Source: Candidatus Mycobacterium methanotrophicum (GTDB lineage: Bacteria; Actinomycetota; Actinomycetes; Mycobacteriales; Mycobacteriaceae). From it: a stretch of 64,000 bases of DNA. The stretch covers positions 2,728,001 to 2,792,000 of the forward strand of contig NZ_CP097320.1 of the NCBI RefSeq assembly GCF_023515995.1, given 5' to 3'. Numbering within the stretch: the stretch's first letter is position 1; each line of letters starts with the position of its first letter. The notes beneath the pieces are model-generated. The model was given only the letters and a program-made list of their open reading frames with translations. It made no database searches and had not been told where the DNA came from. The translations under genes and the position numbers were made by a program. This document shows positions 8,110-17,182 of this stretch, piece after piece.

Positions 8110-9954
8110 CTAAGAACCGGCCGTGCCCGCTTTCCAGGCAACCGGCTCAAGCAAGCCCGAAGGCTCATCAGTCGGGATAGCAGAGTGCTGGTGCACGCCG
8201 ATGCGGTCTGGGTGACGGCTTCGGCAGTGCGTGTGGATGAGACGGAACGCGGTGTAACCCAATGACTCTGACCCCGAGTCGACGACGATCGCCTGACGGC
8301 GGATCGCCTTGGCGGTAGCAGTGATCCACTGCTCCCACTCGTCGGGATGTCGCGGCTCGACCTCAGCGTGCAGCAGCAGCTGACCGCAGAGCGGACAACG
8401 CCCGCGCTGCTTGCCGATCAACCACGACCGGGTCCGGTCCAGCGGGGGTCTCCCGCGGCGGCGCCGGACCGCCCAGTAGTCGGCCAGGGCGGGATCGTCC
8501 GGGGACGCCCAGCCCTTGACCAGGGTGTGCCGGGTGATCGCCGTCCAAGCGAATTTGACCAGGTAGGCGCCGCTATCGCGGTCACCGAATACCCAGCGGT
8601 CCCGCCGAGAACGGTTGAACGCACCGAAGTAGCGGGACACGATCCAACGTCGTCCCTTGTGCGGATGGGTGAATCTGGCCCACTTGTCGGTGAGCTTCCA
8701 CACATGATTGTCCAGCGCGTTGAACACCCGGGCCGACACACAGTGCCGGTAGTAGGCCGACCACCCCCGGATGATCGGGTTGAGCCGGATGAGCACCATC
8801 TGGGCGTTATGGCCCCGCAGTGCCCGCATCTCGGCGGTCAGCCGTGCCCGGATCCGTTTCACGGCCGCCTTGCTCGGTTTGATCAGCAGCTTGCCGCGGT
8901 AGCGGCGAATGTTGAACCCCAGAAAGTCCACCCCATCATTGAGGTGCACGATGCGGGTCTTGTCCTCGTTGAAGACCAGACCCCGAGGTCGCAGCCATTC
9001 CGTGAGCCGCGCCTTGACCTGTTCGGCCTGTTCCCGCGAGTGGCACAGGGCTAGCAGGTCATCGGCATACCTGATCAAAACTGGGGAGCCCGGCCGCGCC
9101 GTGCCGGCGTTGGTGCCGGTGCGGATGTAGCGGACTCCGGCGGCCTGTTCCATTCCGTGCAGGGCAACGTTCATCAGCAACGGGCTGATCACCCCGCCTT
9201 GTGGGCTGCCTTCCTCGGTCGGCGCGAGCCGACCTTGATCGATCACCCCCGCGCGCAGCCAAGCCGCGATCATTCCCTTCGCGGGGAACGAGCCGAGCTG
9301 CGCGAGAAGATGGGCATGATCGATGCGGTCGAACGCGGCGGCCAGGTCGGCGTCTAGCGCCCACAGGCGTTTGCAGGTCGCGCCGCGTGCGGTCACGAAG
9401 ATCGCCTGCATCGCGTCCTGACAGCTACGACCCGGCCGAAACCCATACGATCGGGACTCGAACCGGGCCTCCCATTCGGGTTCTAACGCGTTGACCGTGA
9501 GCGCTTGCAGCGCCCGATCGGCAATCACGGGAATCCCGAGGCCGCGCCGTTTTCCGTTGCTCTTCGGAATGAACACCCGCTTGACCGGTCGGGGCCGCCA
9601 TGTGGCGGTGTCGCGCTGCAGCCAGGTGGCCATCTCGGCCTTTTCCCATCCCGCGAGCACGACCCTGCCGTCGACCCCGGCCGTCTTGCGGCCAGCGTTG
9701 AGCTCGGTGACCCGCCGCACACTCAGCAGAGCGTTCGCGCGGGAACCCAGCATCAGTTTCTGCAGATTGCGGACCCGCTTATGGTCCCCCGCCTGCATCG
9801 CCGTGAAGATTCGTTGCCGCAGCCTCCGTACGTCGTCTTCGACCCGGCGCCAGTCCACGGCGTCCCAGTCGCTGATCTCGTCCTCAGGTCCGTTCACCGT
9901 CACGGTGTCTAACTTGTCCATCGGTTCTGGAGTCTCCGATCGTCTGGTCTTCAC
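8110..9954 (-). CDS. ltrA: Group II intron reverse transcriptase/maturase with C-terminal HNH-like domain
   Basis: 614 residues. The reverse transcriptase domain shows SYGFRPGRSC (~168), ALDADLAAAFDRIDH (~199), GSPQGGVISPLL (~249), catalytic YADD (296-299) and VDFLGFN (~342). The maturase X domain follows with NPIIRGWSAYYR (~392). The C-terminus holds CPLCG (520-524) and a later HTHCRSRH block, an HNH-type DNA endonuclease zinc cluster. The protein should assist splicing and drive target-primed mobility. The ORF stops four bases before the domain V helix. Start is a GTG; an ATG twelve codons in (MDKLD) is possible. Confidence 0.9.
   Translation of the reverse strand: MKTRRSETPEPMDKLDTVTVNGPEDEISDWDAVDWRRVEDDVRRLRQRIFTAMQAGDHKRVRNLQKLMLGSRANALLSVRRVTELNAGRKTAGVDGRVVLAGWEKAEMATWLQRDTATWRPRPVKRVFIPKSNGKRRGLGIPVIADRALQALTVNALEPEWEARFESRSYGFRPGRSCQDAMQAIFVTARGATCKRLWALDADLAAAFDRIDHAHLLAQLGSFPAKGMIAAWLRAGVIDQGRLAPTEEGSPQGGVISPLLMNVALHGMEQAAGVRYIRTGTNAGTARPGSPVLIRYADDLLALCHSREQAEQVKARLTEWLRPRGLVFNEDKTRIVHLNDGVDFLGFNIRRYRGKLLIKPSKAAVKRIRARLTAEMRALRGHNAQMVLIRLNPIIRGWSAYYRHCVSARVFNALDNHVWKLTDKWARFTHPHKGRRWIVSRYFGAFNRSRRDRWVFGDRDSGAYLVKFAWTAITRHTLVKGWASPDDPALADYWAVRRRRGRPPLDRTRSWLIGKQRGRCPLCGQLLLHAEVEPRHPDEWEQWITATAKAIRRQAIVVDSGSESLGYTAFRLIHTHCRSRHPDRIGVHQHSAIPTDEPSGLLEPVAWKAGTAGS
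8114..8148 (-). ncRNA. Group II intron domain V
   Basis: The minus strand reads GAGCCGGTTGCC, a TGGAAA loop, GCGGGCA and CGGCCGGTTC. The GAGC start, GAAA tetraloop, two-part stem and GTTC end are the standard domain V catalytic hairpin. It lies between the maturase stop and a GC-rich domain VI stem (about 8080-8106), about 40 bases from the 3' splice site. Confidence 0.85.
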
Positions 9955-10643
9955 AGGCTCACCCGACCCACGTCAGCTCCCTTTCGGGCCGGGCGGCACG
10001 CCCGTATCCGACCGGTTATGCGCCAGCCATCTGGCGGAGGGGCCAGATCGTGCGGTTGCCGGTTTCCCGTCGCCTTTCGGCGTGTCGGCGTTGGCTTCTT
10101 GGGTCATCCTGCGCCCGCTGGGGAGTTGCGCCTTCCTCACGGTTGGCCTACCGGCGACACCGGCCACCGGACCCCAACGGGGTTGTCATGTTGCGCATGA
10201 ACAAGATTCGACCGGGCAGGGTGCCCCCTTTACCCCGGGGACGGTGGTGCGCTCCCGGCCGGCGATTACCCTCCGGCCGGCACCCGACGCTTTCCAGCGT
10301 CCAGTCCCTACGGCCCCGCTGACACATCCCATCGGCGGGGGTCACCTTCACGAGGCGTCATCGGGGGTTCACTCGCGTTCACCCATCACCCCAGGACAAC
10401 TGGATGCCGCCCCGGAGCCGGGAAGCGACCCCGCTTCCCGCCGGTCTTCTCCTCGCCCACGGCTCCCGGATGGAACGGGAACCGCTTCGGCTTTGAACCC
10501 CGGGCTTCGCACCCCGCAGTCACCCACAGAGCACGCCGAGGCGGAGACAGGCCCTTACGCACTGGCCCGAGTACTACACCTACGGCATCAACCGAACCTC
10601 CAAACGGTGCCTCCTACTTCACTCATGCACCCTCATGTCGCAC

Positions 10644-10850
10644 ATAATCGCCGGTCGACTCCATCACCACGCAGGTCACCTTCTCGGCCACCAGGTGGTC
10701 ACGCAACCGCAGAATGTCGCTGGTCATCGACCCCCAGGTCGTGACCGTGGTCTGGGTCTTGCGACTGCCCGCGCTCTGCACCCGGATGCAGACCTTGGCG
10801 TCCTTCTTCGAAATGTCCAGGCCCGCGCACCTCGCATGTATCACTTCCAT
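10644..10850 (-). CDS. IS110-family transposase, 5' exon
   Basis: Start codon at 10850. 69 codons encode HARCAGLDISKKDAKV (first catalytic Asp of the DEDD domain), a short beta/alpha region and VTCVVMESTGDY, ending exactly at the intron's GTGCG. Without splicing the protein would end after seven more residues (VRHEGA). It continues at 8072. Confidence 0.85.
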
Positions 10851-11256
10851 CCCACTGCACCTGCCCTCGTCATATGAAAGTTGTTGTCGGCGTGCGCATC
10901 ACGGGGAGGCGACAAAAACAGAAGTTTCCTACACGTGCTCGAAGCAACAATCCACGGTTCCCGCGAGGAGCGGACAACCGCTCTACCTCCACCACCATGT
11001 TGACTCACAGGCTCAGCAGCACCACAAAGCGACCGGGGTCGACCGCGATACGCACCACCACATCCTGCGCGGCCCGACCCCCCGTCAACGCGAGATCAGG
11101 GAAACATTTTCAACCTCCACGGAGGACGGCGAAGCCGCCCTGGGGCCGTTGACTCATCCAAAATGCGCGCGTAGACCTCTTCGTTGCCTCAACTGAGAAA
11201 GCGCGCGTGCGGCGCGCCTACCCGGTGGTGCAGGGATCGCTGGTTAGGCCCAGAGG
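10851..11256. other. Gene-free stretch upstream of the IS110 element
   Basis: About 400 bases with no coding frame that resembles a known protein. It presumably includes the IS110 left end and the leader of the next transposase. A GCGCGCG-rich segment occurs near 11205-11220. Nothing else could be recognised. Confidence 0.5.
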
Positions 11257-11991
11257 ATGGGACTGACCATGAGTCAACGCAAGGCTGTGACGAAGACGAT
11301 CGCGACCCGCTATGCGCGGGCCGACAAGGCCGGTAAGGGCCGGATTCTTGACGAGTTGTGCGCCACCACCGGGTGGCATCGCAACCATGCCCGCAAGGCG
11401 CTCAAGGGTGCGTTGCGCCCGAAGGTGGTTAGGCCCCGGACGCCGCGCCCACCAAAGTACGGCTCGAAAGTCATTGTGGCGCTGATCTTCTGTTGGGCAA
11501 CACTGGGCATGCCGGCTGGCAAGAGGTTGGCGCCGATCCTGGATGAGTTGGTGGAACGGTTGCGTCGTTTCGGTGAGCTGGTTATCGATGACGACACCGC
11601 GGCGCTGCTGGTCGCCATGTCGGCGGCCACCATCGACCGCCGCCTGGCCCCCGAGCGTAAGCGCCACGAGCTCAAGGGCCGCAGCCGCACCAAGCCGGGA
11701 TCCCTGCTCAAATCCCAGATCCCGATCCGGACCTGGGCCGACTGGGACGATGCGAGGCCGGGGTTCGTCGAGATCGACCTGGTCGGCCACGAGGGCGGAA
11801 ACGCCGCTGGTGAGCACGCCTACACGCTGACCGTCACCGACATCGCCACCGGGTGGACCGAGAACCGCAGCGTGCGCAATAAGGCCCGTAAATGGGTGCT
11901 CGCCGCGCTCGACGACATCGCCGCGGCGATGCCGTTTCCGATCCTGGGCGTCGACAGCGATTGTGCCGACCTGCTGGTTATGCCGACCTGA
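11257..11991 (+). pseudogene. Truncated integrase-core (rve) transposase
   Basis: ATG at 11257 (or 11269). The N-terminal helix-turn-helix region (MSQRKAVTKTIATRYARADK) is followed by an rve catalytic core with FVEIDLVGHEGG (first Asp) and ILGVDSD (second Asp) near the end. The family continues with an NGSEF block and the catalytic Glu, both missing; after ILGVDSD the frame runs into unrelated sequence and stops at 11991. The cut coincides with a cluster of TTRTGCCGACCTG repeats and the left edge of the integrative element, so the transposase was probably interrupted by that insertion. Confidence 0.75.
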
Positions 11992-12043
11992 CCGCGGTTG
12001 CCATTGCAGGGCAAGGGCTTCAGTGTCTGCGAGGTCGGCATAA
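11961..12043. repeat. Three copies of TTRTGCCGACCT (two direct, one inverted) at the element border
   Basis: TTGTGCCGACCTG at 11961-11973, TTATGCCGACCTG at 11978-11990 and the inverted AGGTCGGCATAA at 12032-12043. They lie where the transposase frame ends and 57-140 bases before the serine recombinase gene. This is the right place for an attachment site or recombinase binding sites, or the end repeat of another element. Confidence 0.6.
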
Positions 12044-12099
12044 TCCAGCCGGGTGGTTAGAGAGAGTCGAGGAAGGTCAGATGTTGGTAATCTACCCTC

Positions 12100-13539
12100 A
12101 TGTCTGCGAGGAAATCTGCTGGTCAGCGTGTTGGGGTGTGCTCGGCGGCGATTTATGCCCGGATTTCCTCGGATGCGGAGGGGACGGGGTTGGGTGTGGC
12201 GCGGCAGTTGGAGGACTGCCGCAAGCTCGCCGCTGATCGGGGTTGGCCGGTCGGCGCCGAGTATGTGGACAACGATGTGTCGGCGTTCTCGGGTAAGCCA
12301 CGCCGCGAATACGCGCGGATGTTGGCTGATCTGGCGTCGGGTGCCCGGGATGCGGTGATCGTCTACAACTTGGATCGGTTGCATCGGCGTCCGGTGGAGT
12401 TGGAGGAGTTCGTCACGTTGTGCGAGTCGGTGGGGGTGCGCGACGTGGCGACGGTGACCGCCGACATCGACTTGGGTAATGATGACGGGTTGTTCATGGC
12501 CCGGATTTTCGCGGCGTTCGCCGCCAAGGAGTCGGGCCGCAAGTCGGCTCGTATCCGCCGCAAGATGCTGCAGAACGCGCAGGCCGGGTTGCCGCATGGC
12601 TCGGCGCGCCCGTTCGGCTATGAAGCCGACAAGATCACCGTGCGCGAATCAGAGGCCGCCGTGATCCGTGAAATGGTGGACCGGTATCTGGCGGGCCAAT
12701 CACTGCGATCGTTGACGATCTGGCTCAACGAGTCGCAGATCGCCCCGAGCGTGGCGAAGTCATGGCAGACCACCGCGGTGCGCCAGGTGTTGTCCTCGGG
12801 CCGCATCGCCGGGTTGCGCGAGCACCGCGGAGAGGTGATCGGGGCGGCGGTGTGGCCGGCGATCATCACCGTCGCTGAGCGTGATCGGGTGCTGGCGCGG
12901 ATGGCAGCGCGTTCGGTGACCAAAACCCGCACCGCACGCACGTATCTGTTGTCGGGGATGTTGCGCTGCGGGCGCTGCGGCAACCGACTGTATTCCCAAG
13001 CCCGGCACAGCAATCCGGATAATCGGGTCCGCCGCTATGTGTGTTTGAAGGGGCCGGATCATGGTGGGTGTGGCCGGTTGACGGTGGTCGCCGCCCCCGT
13101 CGAGGAACTGCTGACCGAAGCGGTGTTGGCGCGGCTCGACTCTGCGCAGCTCGCTGATGCGCTGGCGGGCAAAGCCACCGCTGATGCGGATGTCGCCGCG
13201 TTGGCGACCCAGGTCGATGCCGACCAGGAACGCCTGGATGAGTTGGCGGGGCTGTATGCCGATGGGGCGATCACCGCCCGGGAGTGGATCGCGGCGCGTG
13301 ATCCGATCACCGACCGCATCACCGCGGCCCGACGCGATATTGCTGCGGCGACGGACACGACCGCGGTGTTCGAGTTGGCCGGCACCGGCGGGACACTGCG
13401 CAGCGGGTGGGCTGATCTGGACCTGGGTCGCCAGCAGGCGATCGTCAAAGCGGTCCTGGATCACGCCGTGATTGCACCGGGCACACCTGGTTCGCGCCGC
13501 CTGGACATCGACCGGGTACGACCAGTGTGGCGGGTGTAA
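12100..13539 (+). CDS. Large serine recombinase (integrase of the element)
   Basis: 479 residues. The N-terminal resolvase domain shows AAIYARISSDAEG with the nucleophilic Ser, GLGVARQLEDC, and NLDRLHRRP. A recombinase domain with PHGSARPFGY follows, then a zinc ribbon (LRCGRCGNRL and RYVCLKGPDHGGCGRLTV, cysteines near 288-325) and a coiled-coil near 350-410. It should integrate and excise the neighbouring element between short att sites without host factors. It is the only gene of the element on the plus strand at this end, with rep and tra genes converging on it. Confidence 0.9.
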   Translation: MSARKSAGQRVGVCSAAIYARISSDAEGTGLGVARQLEDCRKLAADRGWPVGAEYVDNDVSAFSGKPRREYARMLADLASGARDAVIVYNLDRLHRRPVELEEFVTLCESVGVRDVATVTADIDLGNDDGLFMARIFAAFAAKESGRKSARIRRKMLQNAQAGLPHGSARPFGYEADKITVRESEAAVIREMVDRYLAGQSLRSLTIWLNESQIAPSVAKSWQTTAVRQVLSSGRIAGLREHRGEVIGAAVWPAIITVAERDRVLARMAARSVTKTRTARTYLLSGMLRCGRCGNRLYSQARHSNPDNRVRRYVCLKGPDHGGCGRLTVVAAPVEELLTEAVLARLDSAQLADALAGKATADADVAALATQVDADQERLDELAGLYADGAITAREWIAARDPITDRITAARRDIAAATDTTAVFELAGTGGTLRSGWADLDLGRQQAIVKAVLDHAVIAPGTPGSRRLDIDRVRPVWRV

Positions 13540-13739
13540 CCCGCTGTCTGCGGTCGGTGTGTCACCCCGAGCAGGGTGGCGATGCGGGCGATGACGGCCG
13601 GGTCGGTCACGGTGACCGGCACGTCGTGGCGCTGGCAGGATGCGGTCAGCCAGGCGATGAACTCGGGCCGCTCATGCCACGGTGCCACGCCGGGGCCTTT
13701 GGGGCTCGCGCTGTCATCGGCGGGTGCGGCGGCCATCAC
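13461..13739 (-). CDS. Small hypothetical protein downstream of rep
   Basis: 92 codons, ATG overlapping the rep stop (TGATG), so probably translated from the rep transcript. The N-terminal half (PWHERPEFIAWLTASCQRHD) looks like a folded helical protein. The C-terminal 25 residues are Arg-rich and antisense to the recombinase gene end, overlapping it by 79 bases, so the natural C-terminus may have been lost. No family recognised; position suggests an accessory replication or excision protein. Confidence 0.45.
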   Translation of the reverse strand: MMAAAPADDSASPKGPGVAPWHERPEFIAWLTASCQRHDVPVTVTDPAVIARIATLLGVTHRPQTAGYTRHTGRTRSMSRRREPGVPGAITA

Positions 13740-15346
13740 CCGCCGCCCGGTGGCGTGGGCGGGTTACCCCTGACCGCGGAGCGGGATTCGGTGATGGCGG
13801 TGATGCGAGCCTGGATGTGGCGCAGGGCCGCGGAGATGACCAGGACGCGGTCACCGGCGCTGGCGTGTCCGGCGTGGTCGAACTCCCAGGCCAGCTCGTC
13901 GGGGTCGAGCGGGGTGTGAGGCCGCCGGTCGGGGCCGGTCACGTCGCCGGGTGGGGTTTCGTTTCGTTGCGTTTCGTGTATCGTCAGCTGTTGGCGGGTC
14001 CAGGTGGCGCGGGCGGTGCGCAGGGCGCCTATGGTGGTCGAGTAGTGCCGGGATTTGGTGGTGATGTGCCCGCGATAGCCCAGGGTGTGCAGCCAGCGCC
14101 CGATCCCGGCCAACGACGTATCCGCGTGTTCGCTCAGTTTGGCGATGGTGGCCAGGATGGCGCGCACATGGTCGCTGATGGCCAGCTCGCTGATCGCCTC
14201 GGCGGAGAGGCGTCGGGCGGTGATGCCGAAGTCGTGCAGCGATTTGGTGACGTATTTCGCCAAATATGCCGCGACCCGGCGCGGTGAAAGCCGCGACGAT
14301 GCGCTTGTTGCGGTTCCTGCTGCGACGGGATCGTTTGCCGCAGTGGTGGTTTCGGGTGTCAATGCTTGGGTGTCGATTTGGGTGCCGAACCGCACTGTCC
14401 GCACCCCGTCCTGGTCGCGGTGATCGTCGCCGGCGGGTACGTCGATGCGGATGCGGCCGGCGGCCTGGTGAATCAGCGCGGTCAGCTCGGTGGCGGTGAT
14501 CGGTGACGACCAGCCGGGATGTGGGCCGAGGCCGTGACGGGGCTCCCCACCACCCCGAGGGGCGGCGGGGCCATGATTGATGTGGTCACCGGAGTCGCTG
14601 GCACGCCAATCCCCGGGTGGGTCGAGGCGGATCAGCGCGTGAATATGCGGGATGGCACGCGCTTGCAGCTCCACGACCTTCACGAAACCGACCCGCACTG
14701 AATCCCTGGATAGCCCAATCGTTTTCAGGTGTGTGGTGATGGCGCGTCGTAGGGTGATGGTGAAGCGCCGCCACAGTTCGGGCAGATGCCAGGCGAACAG
14801 CACATGCCCGAGATAGTCATAGCAGTCCGCGCACAACGGTTGCCCCACCACCGGATCATCAACGGTGTGGATGCTGTTGCAGCGCAGGGGGTTACCGTGC
14901 CGGCATCTGACTGCCGGGCCGACTGGATGGGGGCGGCAGGTGGTGGCGGTGGCGTTGTGCACGGCCCCGTAGCCCGGTGCGGTCAAGGTGGTGAACACCT
15001 GGGGATGAGTGGCGACCTCAGCAGGTACGTCGTGGTGGCCGCCGGCGGCGCCGGCGTGCACCAGCTGCCAGGTGTCGCGGGCATACAGGTCCGCGCACGA
15101 CGGGCAGACGGCGGCGCGGCGGTTGTTGCAGCGCGTCCACACCGTATGCCGGCGCCCGCCGAGGTCGTCACCGACCAGTTGGATCGGGTGAGCGCAGTAG
15201 CCGACCGATTCCACCCGCCGCCACCACATTTCGAAGCGTGGCGAGGAGGCGCGCCGGCACATCTGGGTGATCACCGCATCGGCATCGACGGTGGCCGGCT
15301 GGCCCGGCAGCACGATCACCGGGCTCTGCGTCGTTACGGTGCTCAC
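13736..15346 (-). CDS. RepSA-like replication initiator of an actinobacterial integrative element
   Basis: 536 residues from a GTG at 15346 that overlaps the stop of the translocase gene by four bases (GTGA); a longer open frame to 15505 is only overlap. It has paired zinc-binding motifs (CNNRRAAVCPSCADLYARD, later CRHGNPLRCN and CADCYDYLGH), a RALIRLDPP-type His-hydrophobic-His segment (IPHIHALIRLD) of rolling-circle initiators, and YLAKYVTKS, the tyrosine/lysine motif of Rep proteins of pSAM2-type elements. It should nick the element's double-strand origin to allow autonomous replication after excision. Confidence 0.8.
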   Translation of the reverse strand: MSTVTTQSPVIVLPGQPATVDADAVITQMCRRASSPRFEMWWRRVESVGYCAHPIQLVGDDLGGRRHTVWTRCNNRRAAVCPSCADLYARDTWQLVHAGAAGGHHDVPAEVATHPQVFTTLTAPGYGAVHNATATTCRPHPVGPAVRCRHGNPLRCNSIHTVDDPVVGQPLCADCYDYLGHVLFAWHLPELWRRFTITLRRAITTHLKTIGLSRDSVRVGFVKVVELQARAIPHIHALIRLDPPGDWRASDSGDHINHGPAAPRGGGEPRHGLGPHPGWSSPITATELTALIHQAAGRIRIDVPAGDDHRDQDGVRTVRFGTQIDTQALTPETTTAANDPVAAGTATSASSRLSPRRVAAYLAKYVTKSLHDFGITARRLSAEAISELAISDHVRAILATIAKLSEHADTSLAGIGRWLHTLGYRGHITTKSRHYSTTIGALRTARATWTRQQLTIHETQRNETPPGDVTGPDRRPHTPLDPDELAWEFDHAGHASAGDRVLVISAALRHIQARITAITESRSAVRGNPPTPPGGG

Positions 15347-16743
15347 CGGTTTCCCTGTTCGCCGGGGCGCGGTGCCCGAAAGGTGCGGGCCAAAATGCTG
15401 ACGTCGCGGTCGGTGACGTGGAAGGCCCGCACGCGTACCGGGTCGGCGGTGCCGTCGATCATCACATACCCGATGCCGGGGGTGGCATCGGCGATCAGGT
15501 CGCATTCGGCCCCGGCATCGCGGGCGCCTTGACCGAGCACCATCGCGGTCTGGGTGGCTTCGGTCAGGCGCAGCCCGATGCGCACGGTGAACAGTTGACG
15601 CACCGGCAGAGTATCTTTGGCCGGGTCTTGCACCGCGGCCACCACCGAAATCCCGACCGCGCGTCCCTGCGACAGGAGCAGGCCGAGCAGTCCTTCGATC
15701 TCGGCACGCAGTTTGCGGTCGCTGACATAGGCCGTCAAGGCGGCGATCTCGTCGATGATCACCACGATCAACGGCTCGGCGACGGTGGGGGTGTGCAGGC
15801 GGGTGTGCCCGCGTAGCCGGGCGGCGCGCACCTGCATCAGCTCCACCAGTTCACGCAGCAGCTCCACGGTGGGTGCACCGGTGTCGAAGCAGAACCGGGT
15901 GAACAGCGCTGCCCCCGCGCCGAGTTCCATGCCGCCTTTGGGGTCGATCACCCACAGCCGCACCCGTCCGGTTTTCACTTGGGGCGCCAGTCCGGCGATC
16001 AGCGACCACAGCACCGAGCCCTTGCCGGCTCCGGTGGCCCCGGCGACCAGAATGTGCTGGCCCAGCACCGGCAGCGTCCACCAGCGCCGGGATTCGGTGA
16101 CCCCGACCCGCACCGCGCCCAGATCAACCGCGCTGCCTGGGGTTGGCATGGGCAGCGCGATCGGCTGGCCGAGCACATCGCCGCGGCCGATGATGATCCG
16201 CAGCTGCCCCGGTGTGGTGGCGCGGATCGTCAACCGGTCCGCTCCCCATGTCGCCGCCAACGCAGGCGCTCGTTTTTGCCAGTCAGCAATCGACTGGCCG
16301 GTCACCACCTTCACGATCAGCACGTCGGCGTGGCGGCCGATCCGCACCGACACCACAGCCGGGACCAGGATGCGCTCACCCAGTTTGGCGGTCAGCCCGT
16401 GCAGGGCACACACTGCCGCCCAGTTACGCCCGTAGCGCCACCACGCCCAGAAACTCTGCCGCACCGGGTTGGTCACCCACCGGCTAAACGATGACGGCTC
16501 CAGCACCGACCAGCCAATGTAGGCTGCGACCTCCACGGCGGCGGTAACCACACCGGCGCGGGCGCCGTGACTGACCGCGGCCCACAGCGCCACCGTGGCC
16601 GGGATGCTCAGGACCGGAAACAGGGTCGCCCACCACAGCAACTGTCCGGCGGCTTTGACCAATCCGATCATCAGCTCACCGACCCAGTCATCCTCAGCTG
16701 ATTGATTAGTGTTGTGGTTCTTACGGTTAGGGGTGTTCGACAT
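15343..16743 (-). CDS. FtsK/SpoIIIE-type DNA translocase (TraB/TraSA-like)
   Basis: 466 residues, ATG 16743. Two or three hydrophobic segments occupy about residues 25-110. The motor domain has Walker A (VAGATGAGKGSVLWSL, ~235), Walker B (LIVVIIDEIAAL, ~325) and a SQGRAVGISVVAAVQDPAKD stretch. In actinobacterial integrative elements such proteins pump double-stranded DNA between mycelial or neighbouring cells. It is the first gene of the unit tra-rep-orf, with 4-base overlaps. Confidence 0.85.
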   Translation of the reverse strand: MSNTPNRKNHNTNQSAEDDWVGELMIGLVKAAGQLLWWATLFPVLSIPATVALWAAVSHGARAGVVTAAVEVAAYIGWSVLEPSSFSRWVTNPVRQSFWAWWRYGRNWAAVCALHGLTAKLGERILVPAVVSVRIGRHADVLIVKVVTGQSIADWQKRAPALAATWGADRLTIRATTPGQLRIIIGRGDVLGQPIALPMPTPGSAVDLGAVRVGVTESRRWWTLPVLGQHILVAGATGAGKGSVLWSLIAGLAPQVKTGRVRLWVIDPKGGMELGAGAALFTRFCFDTGAPTVELLRELVELMQVRAARLRGHTRLHTPTVAEPLIVVIIDEIAALTAYVSDRKLRAEIEGLLGLLLSQGRAVGISVVAAVQDPAKDTLPVRQLFTVRIGLRLTEATQTAMVLGQGARDAGAECDLIADATPGIGYVMIDGTADPVRVRAFHVTDRDVSILARTFRAPRPGEQGNR

Positions 16744-16779
16744 GAGGGTCTTCCTTCACTGACAGCGGAACGGGGGGCG

Positions 16780-16800
16780 GGGCTGCCGGCCCGGCAGCCC
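16780..16800. repeat. GC-rich 10-bp perfect inverted repeat
   Basis: GGGCTGCCGG, one base, then CCGGCAGCCC. It lies between the downstream end of the small gene at 16841 and the start of the translocase gene. It could attenuate transcription between the two minus-strand genes or bind a regulator. There is no T-run after it on the minus strand, so it is not a clear intrinsic terminator. Confidence 0.5.
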
Positions 16801-16840
16801 TTACGCGCTGGTCTGCGCGGCTGCCGGGCCGGCCCTGTGG

Positions 16841-17182
16841 TTACCGGGCCTGCTGGCCCGTCTTGGCGGCCGCCGCGGCGGGATCGGTGCCGGTGATGGC
16901 TTCGGCGCGATACGCGATGCACGAGCGGCCGTCTTGCGACCACGGCAACGCCACCAAACCCGCCACCGCCACCGGCTGGCCGACCGTGACTTTCGGCTCA
17001 CCGACCACGGTGACTGCCAACACTTCCCCGCCGGTGGCGTCCAAGGCGATCAACTGGACCTGCCACAACGCCTGCCCGGTGGCCTTGTCCACACGCGGTG
17101 CACCGGTGTCGAAATTGGTGCGCTGCTCAGGAATCCGAGTGCACAAAAACGTCACCCCGGTCGTGTCGATACGCAGTTTCAT
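16841..17182 (-). CDS. Conserved small protein of actinobacterial integrative elements
   Basis: 113 residues from ATG 17182 (MKLRIDTTGVTFLCT). All-beta appearance: alternating hydrophobic residues, GQALWQVQLIALDATGGEVLAV, then VTVGQPVAVAGLVALPWSQ. Proteins with this look sit directly upstream of the translocase gene in mycobacterial and Frankia integrative elements, but their function is unknown to me. An OB-fold DNA-binding role would fit, as inference only. The longer open frame to 17305 has no good start. Confidence 0.6.
   Translation of the reverse strand: MKLRIDTTGVTFLCTRIPEQRTNFDTGAPRVDKATGQALWQVQLIALDATGGEVLAVTVVGEPKVTVGQPVAVAGLVALPWSQDGRSCIAYRAEAITGTDPAAAAAKTGQQAR

Larger units (their letters stand above)
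8073..10643 (-). mobile_element. Group II intron inside the IS110 transposase gene
   Basis: The 5' end reads GTGCGACATGAGG (matching the group II GUGYG rule) at 10643, and the 3' end is CCCGAC at 8073. Removing 2571 bases joins GAT-TAT to TGG-AAG and restores an uninterrupted IS110 frame (STGDY-WKPFY), which is strong evidence for both splice sites. The intron encodes a reverse transcriptase-maturase and carries a domain V just after it. The insertion lies in the conserved DEDD-domain coding sequence. A related intron at 19406-21945 shares the GTGCGAC start and the CTACCCGAC end. Confidence 0.9.
7030..10860 (-). mobile_element. IS110-type (IS900/IS1110-like) element carrying a group II intron
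   Basis: A transposase gene read on the minus strand from 10850 to 7038, split by a 2.57-kb group II intron (8073-10643). IS110 elements lack clear terminal inverted repeats, so outer limits are set from the coding ends and are approximate. Flanks of 277 bases on the left and 406 on the right hold no convincing gene. Confidence 0.7.

Noticed and set aside
9460..9480. GACTCGAACCGGG similar to a tRNA T-arm (also near 20813)
   Set aside because: Lies in the conserved maturase coding sequence (EARFESRSYGF) in both introns; no cloverleaf can be drawn.
9491..10744. 417-codon plus-strand frame over the first intron
   Set aside because: Antisense to the maturase and structured intron domains; Ser/Arg/Pro-rich with no recognisable fold.
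11218..12597. 459-codon minus-strand frame spanning the truncated transposase and recombinase start
   Set aside because: Spans two unrelated genes on the other strand; shadow of GC-rich coding.
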